Assembly (NCBI GenBank): GCA_002391625.1
Contig: DGFJ01000033.1
Span: forward strand, 1 to 64,000
Direction: 5' to 3'
DNA: 64,000 nt
From: Ruminococcaceae bacterium UBA3903
GTDB lineage: Bacteria; Bacillota; Clostridia; Oscillospirales; Acutalibacteraceae
The notes beneath the pieces are model-generated. The model saw nothing but the letters and a program-made list of their open reading frames with translations. It was not told the DNA's origin and searched no databases. Both the position numbers and the translations under genes were made by a program. How positions within the stretch are numbered: the stretch's first letter is position 1; each line of letters opens with the position of its first letter. This document shows, in pieces, positions 8,575-15,521 of the stretch.

Positions 8575-8603
8575 ATTATATATTACCCTGTATAAAAAAG
8601 CAA
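8575..8603 (-). promoter_or_regulatory. recA promoter
   Basis: Minus strand TTGCTT (8603-8598), 17-base spacer, perfect TATAAT (8580-8575), about 60 bases before the recA start. Confidence 0.7.
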
Positions 8604-8622
8604 TAGAACAGCCTTTAAAAAA

Positions 8623-8636
8623 CGAACTCTTGTTTG
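8623..8636 (-). promoter_or_regulatory. LexA (SOS) box upstream of recA
   Basis: CGAACTCTTGTTTG matches the Firmicutes LexA operator form CGAAC-N4-GTTYG closely. It lies about 20 bases upstream of the recA -35 box. No other such site was noticed in the window. Confidence 0.7.
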
Positions 8637-8640
8637 CAAA

Positions 8641-8656
8641 GTCCCCTATATGGGAC
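8641..8656 (-). terminator. Short stem-loop after prmC
   Basis: GTCCC-ATATA-GGGGAC on the minus strand, followed by only TTT. A weak terminator candidate separating prmC from the recA control region. Confidence 0.35.
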
Positions 8657-8669
8657 AGCTTATAGCCTG

Positions 8670-9530
8670 CTATGGTCTGTACACTCCACTGATTCCACGC
8701 TGAATTTCCTGTATATCCAATGCCTGTTTAATCTGGGTGAAGCCAGCACTTTCCATTATTTGTTTTACGGTATCAAGCTGTCCTTCGCCTAACTCAAAGA
8801 CCAGCACGCCACCCCTTTTTAGCAGTGATGACCATTTATTGACGATTACCCTGTAAAAATCATAGCCATCTGTACCACCATCCAACGCCATAAGCGGTTC
8901 TAGCTGTACCTCTGGTTCTAAGGTAGCTATAACCTGACTTTCAATATATGGCGGGTTAGAGATGATAACGTCAAAAAAGTTTTCCACATAATTTACATAA
9001 TCTGTGAAAACATCGCCTGTAACTATCCCTACGTTTTCAGCCTTATTAAGTAAAACATTTTTCTGTAAATATTTAAATGCTGTGTCTGATTTTTCCAAAG
9101 CTGTTATATGTGAAGCTTTATATGCATCACCTAGTACAACGGATATTGCACCACTGCCGGCACACAGGTCAATAATATTAAGTGGCTTATCCCCAAAAAT
9201 TCTATTAATCTCACTTTGGCACAGCTCTACAACTACGCTGGTATCCTCTCTAGGAATCAGCACACCCTTACCAACACAGAAGCTGTGCTCCATAAAATCC
9301 CATACCCCTATTATATATTGCAGGGGTTCATGGTTTTTTCTGCGATTTATTAATGACAGCAGCTTATCTGCCTGTGCATCCTGTACCTGCATATTACCGT
9401 TCATAATCAGCTGTTGTCTGCCAAAGCCACAAGCACTTTCAAATAGGCACATAGCATCAAAGGCAGGACTGTCCAGCCCTGCCTGCGAAAGTATTGTCTT
9501 TGATTGTCTGTATAGGTCGTTATATGTCAT
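8670..9530 (-). CDS. prmC: Peptide chain release factor N5-glutamine methyltransferase
   Basis: A 286-residue PrmC/HemK that methylates the Gln of the GGQ motif in release factors RF1/RF2. It has an N-terminal helical domain (1-80), then a SAM-binding Rossmann fold with IIDLCAGSGAIS and the diagnostic NPPY in VIISNPPYIESQ. AAAGGGTA precedes the ATG. It follows the DUF1385 gene by six bases; the two often neighbour each other in clostridia, usually near prfA and rpmE, which are not seen here. Confidence 0.96.
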   Translation of the reverse strand: MTYNDLYRQSKTILSQAGLDSPAFDAMCLFESACGFGRQQLIMNGNMQVQDAQADKLLSLINRRKNHEPLQYIIGVWDFMEHSFCVGKGVLIPREDTSVVVELCQSEINRIFGDKPLNIIDLCAGSGAISVVLGDAYKASHITALEKSDTAFKYLQKNVLLNKAENVGIVTGDVFTDYVNYVENFFDVIISNPPYIESQVIATLEPEVQLEPLMALDGGTDGYDFYRVIVNKWSSLLKRGGVLVFELGEGQLDTVKQIMESAGFTQIKQALDIQEIQRGISGVYRP

Positions 9531-9536
9531 TACCCT

Positions 9537-10586
9537 TTATACACCCTCTGTGGTATTTGATACCTGCTTTTCAATAGGCTGTTCATCCTCCACAGCCTTT
9601 CCACCGATTATATCCTCGCCATTTTCAGGGATAACTGGTTTCATAGCCGCTATAGCAATCTCTATCATTGAATCATCTGGTTCCTTCGTTGTAATACGCT
9701 GTGCCCATAAACCTGGAGCCGCTATGATTCTAGTAGCCAAATTATCATACTTGCCACAAATTTTTATTAGCTCATATCCTATACCACAGGATACAGGCAG
9801 CAATAAAATCTTTACAGCTGAACGTAAGAATGGATTTGTAAAGGGGACAAACAAGCCTATAATAATACCAATTAACAACATAATTACCAAAAAGCTTGTA
9901 CCACAGCGTGGATGAAAACGTGTATGCTTTCTAACGTTTTCCACCGTTAGCTCTTCTTCGCTTTCATAGCAAAAAATTGTTTTGTGTTCGGCACCGTGAT
10001 ATTGAAAAACACGCTTCATATCAGACATTTGTGAACAAGCCACCACATATGCCAAAAACAATATTATTCTTAAAACGCCCTCAAACACTGAACGTGTAAA
10101 CCTGTCATCTGTAAGCCACGCCAGACTGCCGTTAGCCTGTCCCAACGCACCGGTAGATGCATTGTACAGCCATGTTGGCAGCACAAAGAAAAGACCTATG
10201 GCTAATGCCACACCAAGGACGCTGGCAATCACCATTAACACGTTCATAAACTTTTCACCAAAAACCTTGTCTATCCACTTTTCAAATTTTGATGGCTCAT
10301 CATCCTCTGGAACATCCTCTATTGCCTTATTAGCAGAAATCATAAGTGCTTTATAGCTTAACCGCATAGAATCTATCAGCCCTACTAATCCACGTATAAA
10401 TGGCATACGAAGGATTTTGTGTTTGGCACCCAGCCCCGAAAACTCAAGCTCCTCTGTATATATTCCTTTATTTTCTGTTCTAACTGCCACCATTGTTTTT
10501 TTTGGTCCACGCATCATTATGCCTTCTATTAAGGCCGAACCACCAATAGAGGTAATTTTCTTAACATTTTCTTTTCCCTTAGCCAT
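9537..10586 (-). CDS. DUF1385 membrane protein (YqhQ family)
   Basis: A 349-residue integral membrane protein of the DUF1385/YqhQ family. The N-terminus has GGSALIEGIMMRGPK and the middle has the invariant-looking QYHGAEHKTIFCYE; at least four hydrophobic segments surround these. The biochemical role is unknown. The conserved His/Glu/Lys cluster suggests an active site or metal site, which is inference. The C-terminal 50 residues are polar. Same strand and tight spacing with prmC. Confidence 0.9.
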   Translation of the reverse strand: MAKGKENVKKITSIGGSALIEGIMMRGPKKTMVAVRTENKGIYTEELEFSGLGAKHKILRMPFIRGLVGLIDSMRLSYKALMISANKAIEDVPEDDEPSKFEKWIDKVFGEKFMNVLMVIASVLGVALAIGLFFVLPTWLYNASTGALGQANGSLAWLTDDRFTRSVFEGVLRIILFLAYVVACSQMSDMKRVFQYHGAEHKTIFCYESEEELTVENVRKHTRFHPRCGTSFLVIMLLIGIIIGLFVPFTNPFLRSAVKILLLPVSCGIGYELIKICGKYDNLATRIIAAPGLWAQRITTKEPDDSMIEIAIAAMKPVIPENGEDIIGGKAVEDEQPIEKQVSNTTEGV

Positions 10587-10612
10587 TACATTCTCCTTTT
10601 GGTATAGTTATT

Positions 10613-12025
10613 TTATTTATCCTCGTCATTAGTATGCAGTATAGGAAACGTCAACGTAACCGTTGTACCTATGCCCTCGGTACTTTCTATCTCCAATGAA
10701 CCGTTATGCAAATTCATAATTTCATCAACAACTGCCAACCCAATACCTGAACCACGCTGTGTCTGGTTAGCCTTATAAAATTTATCCTTAATATGTGGTA
10801 AATGCTCTGCGGGAATACCACAGCCGTTATCACTAATTGTAATCTTTATGTTTTCGTCATCGTCCTTTACTTCTATACCTATAACACCACTGGCTGGTGT
10901 ATATTTTAGGGCATTGTCAATAATATTAATAAATACCTGACGCAGTCTGTTCTTATCACCTAAAACTGGCGACACATGGGCTGGTTCATCATACAGCAAG
11001 TGTTTATTTTCGGTTAATGCACGTTCACGTAGCATATATATAGCCTCGTCCAGCTCTGCTAAAATATCTATCTTATCCATATTGACAATCATTCTGCCAC
11101 TTTGAATACGGGAAAAATCCAACAGCTCCTCAACAATGCCTGTCAAGCGTTCGGTTTCATTAACTATAACAGTCATACCCTTCTCCATGGTTCTAAAATC
11201 TGGGGTATCACCCATACGCATTGTTTCTGCCCAGCCCTTAATAGCAGTCAGCGGAGTACGCAGCTCATGAGATACAGAGGAGATAAAATCGTTTTTCAGT
11301 TTTTCAGAGTTTGCCAGCTCACCTGCCATATAATTAATAGAGTCTGACAGCTCACCTATCTCATCATCGTACATCTTGTCCAGCTTAGCATCAAAATCGC
11401 CCTGTGCTATACGCTTTGCTGTTGCGCTCATTTCTCTAATTGGATTAACGATAGACCTAATAAAGTATGTCCCTGATAGAACCACAAAAAATATAACTAA
11501 CAGTCCAACAACAATCATTAGGGTTATAATAACAAATATCTGCCGGTTAGCCGCCTCCATGGATACACAATAACGCACAGAACCCACCATATATCCGTTA
11601 CTGTCCTTAATTATTTTAGTAACAGCCATAACGCTTTCACCAGAGGATTGAGTACCTGTCCAAAAGCCATAATCATTATCAGCTGCTTTAGCTAAGGTGT
11701 AATCCTGCATTTCCATATTTTCATCAGGCGGAAAGCCAGTAGACGTTATAATAACCTTACCCTTAGAGTCTAGTATCATCAGCTCCATAAGGTTCTTGTC
11801 AGGGAACTTTTCAACATAGCTTCGTGCAGCCGTTTCAAACTCGCTGTTACTGTTACTTACAAGCACATTTACAAGCTCGTCCGCACGTCCGCTTAATGTT
11901 TGTTCAATACCATTATAATAGTAGCTTTGCAACATTAATGATAGAAAAATAACCAATACAACCACAATTACCAATATTACGCCTAGGGTATTTACTATCC
12001 ATCTGCGTGTTATGCCTTTAGTCAT
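10613..12025 (-). CDS. HAMP-containing sensor histidine kinase
   Basis: A 470-residue membrane histidine kinase. Order: TM1 (about 12-34), an extracellular sensor of about 120 residues, TM2 (about 162-186), a HAMP domain, then the dimerisation/phosphoacceptor helix with SVSHELRTPLTAIKG (His253) and an HATPase with N-, G1- (DNGCGIP) and G2-box (GSGIGLAVV) motifs. The ATG with AAAGGAGAG seven bases upstream is preferred over an upstream GTG that overlaps that site. It follows its response regulator gene by 46 bases. The layout resembles PhoR/WalK-type kinases; the signal is unknown. Confidence 0.93.
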   Translation of the reverse strand: MTKGITRRWIVNTLGVILVIVVVLVIFLSLMLQSYYYNGIEQTLSGRADELVNVLVSNSNSEFETAARSYVEKFPDKNLMELMILDSKGKVIITSTGFPPDENMEMQDYTLAKAADNDYGFWTGTQSSGESVMAVTKIIKDSNGYMVGSVRYCVSMEAANRQIFVIITLMIVVGLLVIFFVVLSGTYFIRSIVNPIREMSATAKRIAQGDFDAKLDKMYDDEIGELSDSINYMAGELANSEKLKNDFISSVSHELRTPLTAIKGWAETMRMGDTPDFRTMEKGMTVIVNETERLTGIVEELLDFSRIQSGRMIVNMDKIDILAELDEAIYMLRERALTENKHLLYDEPAHVSPVLGDKNRLRQVFINIIDNALKYTPASGVIGIEVKDDDENIKITISDNGCGIPAEHLPHIKDKFYKANQTQRGSGIGLAVVDEIMNLHNGSLEIESTEGIGTTVTLTFPILHTNDEDK

Positions 12026-12071
12026 TTTTCTACTCTCCTTTATCACAAAATAGCCCTTAATTTTTTATTTA

Positions 12072-12776
12072 TCAGCTTGCTTCCCATTTATAGCCTAATC
12101 CCCAAACAGTAACAATATATTTTGGATTAGACGGTTCGTCCTCAACCTTCATTCTTAAACGTCTAATATTAACATCTACAATTTTTTCCTCTCCTACATA
12201 GGATTCGCCCCAGACGTGGGTCAAAATATCTGTTCTGTCCAATGCCGCACCGGGGTTTGAGAAGAAATATTCCATAATTTGAAACTCAACCTGAGTAAGC
12301 TCTATCATTCTGCCATTTTTCAGCAAGGCTCGGTTACGCAGGTTTAAAACAAACTCTCCACTTTTTAGCTCTTCTTTAAAGTTGCTTTTTTTATCCTGTC
12401 TGGCTAATGCCACACGTCTGTGCAGGGCATCTACTCTGGCTACTAGCTCTGATGGTGAAAAAGGCTTTGTAACATAGTCGTCTGCACCTAGCATAAGTCC
12501 TGTAACCTTGTCCATTTCCTGTGTTTTGGCAGTCAGCATAATTATACCTATGTCCCCGTCCTTTACACGCAGCTCCTTGCACACCTGAAAGCCGTCAATG
12601 CCGGGCATCATAATATCTAAAATAGCAACGTCAAAATCTCCGTTATGCTCGTTGTATTTTTCCAAGGCTACCTCACCACAATCTGCCTCTACAACATCAT
12701 AGCCAGCACGAGTTAGGTTAATAACCACAAAGTCACGTATAGCCGATTCGTCCTCACAAACTAAAATCTTTTTCAT
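12072..12776 (-). CDS. OmpR/PhoB-family response regulator
   Basis: 234 residues. The receiver domain has the acidic pocket Glu8-Asp9, phosphoacceptor Asp54 (DVAILDIMMPG), the Thr/Ser switch (MLTAK) and Lys104 (YVTKPF). The C-terminal winged helix (about 140-232) has the typical VDVNIRRLRMKVE recognition helix. It should be phosphorylated by the adjacent kinase and act as a DNA-binding transcription factor. Upstream on the same strand is an FG-GAP lipoprotein, a plausible target or accessory sensor. Confidence 0.95.
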   Translation of the reverse strand: MKKILVCEDESAIRDFVVINLTRAGYDVVEADCGEVALEKYNEHNGDFDVAILDIMMPGIDGFQVCKELRVKDGDIGIIMLTAKTQEMDKVTGLMLGADDYVTKPFSPSELVARVDALHRRVALARQDKKSNFKEELKSGEFVLNLRNRALLKNGRMIELTQVEFQIMEYFFSNPGAALDRTDILTHVWGESYVGEEKIVDVNIRRLRMKVEDEPSNPKYIVTVWGLGYKWEAS

Positions 12777-12826
12777 CTTTCATCCTCCTACAAAGATTGT
12801 TTACCATATATTTCAGTATATTTATT

Positions 12827-14284
12827 TTAAATTATCTTTATTAAATTTGCAACATCATTATTAGATATCGCATATTCTGCTGGTATATTGTCAGCTAGCT
12901 TTAACGTGTACACATAGCCGTACATCTTTGTTGCTAAATAATAGCCCTCGCTAGATTTATTTTGTGAAACCGCTGCCCAGTCCTTTTCTGTGAAAACCTG
13001 TATAGTCATAATCAAGTCCCCTGTTGTGGCGGGCTGTGACGTAACGGTTTCTGGTGCTGGAGATGTTTCTGTTGTGCTATCCTCTGTTGCTGGAACAGTA
13101 GGTGGTTCCGTTATCTGCTGTGACCTGTCAAGCTGGTAAAACTTCATGGTTCTGGTAGCTGTGTCGCTGGTAGCTGTAACATTATTTTCCCAGCTTTTAG
13201 GCAGCAGAAAATAGTATCCGTCTGCATAGCTGGCTACTGTATATGCAACAGGCATCAGCTGGCTTGTTGTAACATCCATTTTAAACCATCTGTTCAAATT
13301 ACACAAAGTTTCTGTGGAATTTTCTGGTACAGACCCCTCCATCACCATCTCCTGAGGTATTTCCATTATGTTATCATGGTCTATATCACGGCATACCGCA
13401 ACGGTTTGACGTGATGTAGAGTTTGTTGTAATGTCCTGATGATTTTTCACATTTAATGGGTCTATTAATGCTCCGCTGGCTTTATCAAAGTAAATAACCT
13501 CCGACAACAGCTGTTCGTTGGCCGTTGTGCCGTCTAAAAACAAAGCCAAATTATTATTATCTATCTTTCCTATTTCTACATTAGTATATTTAATTACATT
13601 TGGGTTGGTGTATGTGCTACCAACCATTTTAAGCTGTGATGTACCGTTCTCATTAACAAAGCTATATAAACGCACTATGGCAGTTTTATTCTGCTCTGTG
13701 GTAGGTGACAGCAGTATAAGGTCATCTGTTCCGCTGCCTGTCAAATCCCCTGTAGCCATATCGGAATATGTTGTATCTATCACGTTTTGTTCCATATCAT
13801 CTAAGGAATACTTATAATATGTAACCTGACTGGTTTCCCCTATAAAGGAGCTCCAGCCTACTATTATTTCCTTTACACCGTCACCGTCTATATCTGTTAT
13901 AAACACCTTGTCTATATCAAAGTTCTTGTTAGTAAAGGAGCGAACCGCTTTCCATTGCCCACCTGCTTCGTTTAAAAATAATAGGTTGGTTGTTGTGGTT
14001 TCAGCGTTGGTTCGATATATTACCATTGCCTCCTCATTACCATCACCATTTAAATCTTCTGTAATAATGGCAGAGTGATAATCACCCTTTTTAGGATATT
14101 GTAGCGTATAATCCGTTCCAACAGTATTATCTATAACATTTTGAATTTCTGCTTTTTCACCTGTTGCACGTGGTGGACGCAGCAGCTCTGTATCATTTAA
14201 ACCAATAGATGAACAGCCAGAAAATGACGATACAACCATTACTGTTGATAATATGATGGATATAACCTTTATTTTTTTGTTCAT
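12827..14284 (-). CDS. FG-GAP/VCBS-like lipoprotein of unknown function
   Basis: A 485-residue secreted lipoprotein. The signal peptide ends in a lipobox-like SFSGC (Cys24). Repeated calcium-loop-like motifs DLNGDGNEE, DIDGDGVKE, DLTGSGTDD and DIDHDNIME suggest an FG-GAP beta-propeller exposed on the outer face of the membrane. A Pro/Thr-rich linker (about residues 395-425) precedes a final small domain. It lies between trmB and a two-component system on one strand, so it may be an accessory sensor or regulon member. No enzyme motif is seen. Confidence 0.8.
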   Translation of the reverse strand: MNKKIKVISIILSTVMVVSSFSGCSSIGLNDTELLRPPRATGEKAEIQNVIDNTVGTDYTLQYPKKGDYHSAIITEDLNGDGNEEAMVIYRTNAETTTTNLLFLNEAGGQWKAVRSFTNKNFDIDKVFITDIDGDGVKEIIVGWSSFIGETSQVTYYKYSLDDMEQNVIDTTYSDMATGDLTGSGTDDLILLSPTTEQNKTAIVRLYSFVNENGTSQLKMVGSTYTNPNVIKYTNVEIGKIDNNNLALFLDGTTANEQLLSEVIYFDKASGALIDPLNVKNHQDITTNSTSRQTVAVCRDIDHDNIMEIPQEMVMEGSVPENSTETLCNLNRWFKMDVTTSQLMPVAYTVASYADGYYFLLPKSWENNVTATSDTATRTMKFYQLDRSQQITEPPTVPATEDSTTETSPAPETVTSQPATTGDLIMTIQVFTEKDWAAVSQNKSSEGYYLATKMYGYVYTLKLADNIPAEYAISNNDVANLIKII

Positions 14285-14318
14285 TTTCCGTCAGTCCTCT
14301 CAATATTTATTTTCTATG

Positions 14319-14981
14319 TTATAAATTTACCATTTTAGCTATGGCAAAATTAATAGGTATCCCCTGTGCTGAAAACATTTTTTCGTGTTCTGTTTCAATA
14401 TTTCCCACTACATCGCTGTTGTGCAAATCATAGGTTAGATATGTAACCTGAAATCCGCTTTCCTTAAAATATAGCAGGCTATCATCAAACAGTGGTCTGT
14501 CATCGGTTTTAAAGTATATTTCCCCATTTCTTTTTAAAAATATTTTATACAATTCTAGTTGTCTAGGATATGTCAGTCTTCGTTTGTTGTGTTTACCACG
14601 AGGCCACGGATTACAAAAATTAATATATATTCTGTCCACGGTATCCTGTGGTGACATCATCATTTCTATTCTTTCTATATTTTGTGCCGTTAACAGAATA
14701 TTGTCAACTGTTCGGTTGTTCTCATCAAACAATTTCACAATATTTCTTCTGCCTACTGCTAACACTTCGCTTTTTATATCTACACCTAAGTAATTTATAT
14801 CTGGATTGTTCAGCGCTATTTGTGCTACAAAGCTACCCTTACCACAGCCCAGCTCTAAGTGAATTGGCTGTACCTTTTTAAAGCTTTCTGTCCATTTCCC
14901 TCTGTTTTCCACAGCACTATCTACAAAAAACTCACACGCCTCCAGCTCTGGTCTTGCCCAAGGCTTTCTTCTCATTCTCAT
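14319..14981 (-). CDS. trmB: tRNA (guanine-N7)-methyltransferase
   Basis: A 220-residue class I methyltransferase that makes m7G46 in tRNA. The SAM site is LELGCGKGSFVAQIA (about 42-56), followed by INYLGVDIKSE, and the signature FCNPWPRGKHNKRRL is characteristic of TrmB. The start is the ATG of MRMRRKPWARPELE; it overlaps the stop of the upstream gene by four bases. Confidence 0.95.
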   Translation of the reverse strand: MRMRRKPWARPELEACEFFVDSAVENRGKWTESFKKVQPIHLELGCGKGSFVAQIALNNPDINYLGVDIKSEVLAVGRRNIVKLFDENNRTVDNILLTAQNIERIEMMMSPQDTVDRIYINFCNPWPRGKHNKRRLTYPRQLELYKIFLKRNGEIYFKTDDRPLFDDSLLYFKESGFQVTYLTYDLHNSDVVGNIETEHEKMFSAQGIPINFAIAKMVNL

Positions 14982-15391
14982 TTGACCACCACCGATTTTA
15001 TATAATTTATCAGTGTTACGCTGGCTAGTCGTTCAATATCCTTTGGCTCATCAGGCAATACGATAACAACCTTATTATCTGCTGTCAGCACATATCCTGT
15101 GGCCGTGTTTAACGCCATTAGCTTTTGGCTGGTAAAATCTTTTTCTCCCGTTCCTAATCCCGCTGACAAAACAGGCATTAACCCATTTTCATCTGTGCGT
15201 TCAACATCTCCAATAACCACAACAAAATCATAATGTGCTAAGCAATAATTCATCTGTCTGCCAAAATCCTCTGATGATACTGCCGCAGATATATTTTTAG
15301 CCTCCATCATGCCATTGTCCAAGGTCCTGTTTAATGCGGCTTCACAATATCCTGTTTTTCGTGCTGTATAAAAAATTAGAGCGTAATTCAT
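14978..15391 (-). CDS. Small MoCF/CinA-like protein of unknown function
   Basis: 137 residues. I do not recognise a named family. It shows an alternating alpha/beta pattern with DFVVVIGDVERTDENG and KVVIVLPDEP, recalling the GG-x-GPT-x-D and LPG-x-P signatures of molybdopterin-binding (MoCF/CinA) folds, but degenerate. Its N-terminus (TARKTGYCEAALNRTL) and C-terminus (GYVLTADNKVVIVLP) resemble residues 8-24 and 132-146 of the sortase encoded just upstream, so the two may share a domain. It overlaps trmB by four bases, implying coupled translation. Function is not inferred. Confidence 0.65.
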   Translation of the reverse strand: MNYALIFYTARKTGYCEAALNRTLDNGMMEAKNISAAVSSEDFGRQMNYCLAHYDFVVVIGDVERTDENGLMPVLSAGLGTGEKDFTSQKLMALNTATGYVLTADNKVVIVLPDEPKDIERLASVTLINYIKSVVVK

Positions 15392-15465
15392 ATAATACTT
15401 CTCCTGTTTTCATGTACATTTATAGCCCTTTAGCCTTACCAAAATCAAAAACCAGCTTTGTATAT

Positions 15466-15504
15466 GACCACTTTTAGAAAGCGGTTATGCCCCTAAAAGT
15501 GGTC
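15466..15504 (-). terminator. Stem-loop after the sortase gene
   Basis: A perfect 12-bp stem GACCACTTTTAG / CTAAAAGTGGTC with a 15-base loop, 18 bases past the sortase stop. There is no strong U-tract, so it is either a terminator or a mRNA 3' stabiliser. Confidence 0.5.
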
Positions 15505-15521
15505 TGCTTATTAAAAAATTA

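Noticed and set aside
9004..9915. A 303-codon plus-strand frame opposite prmC and the DUF1385 gene
   Set aside because: It lies antisense across two well-supported genes, crosses their boundary, is Ser/Ile/Cys-rich without motifs and has no ribosome site.
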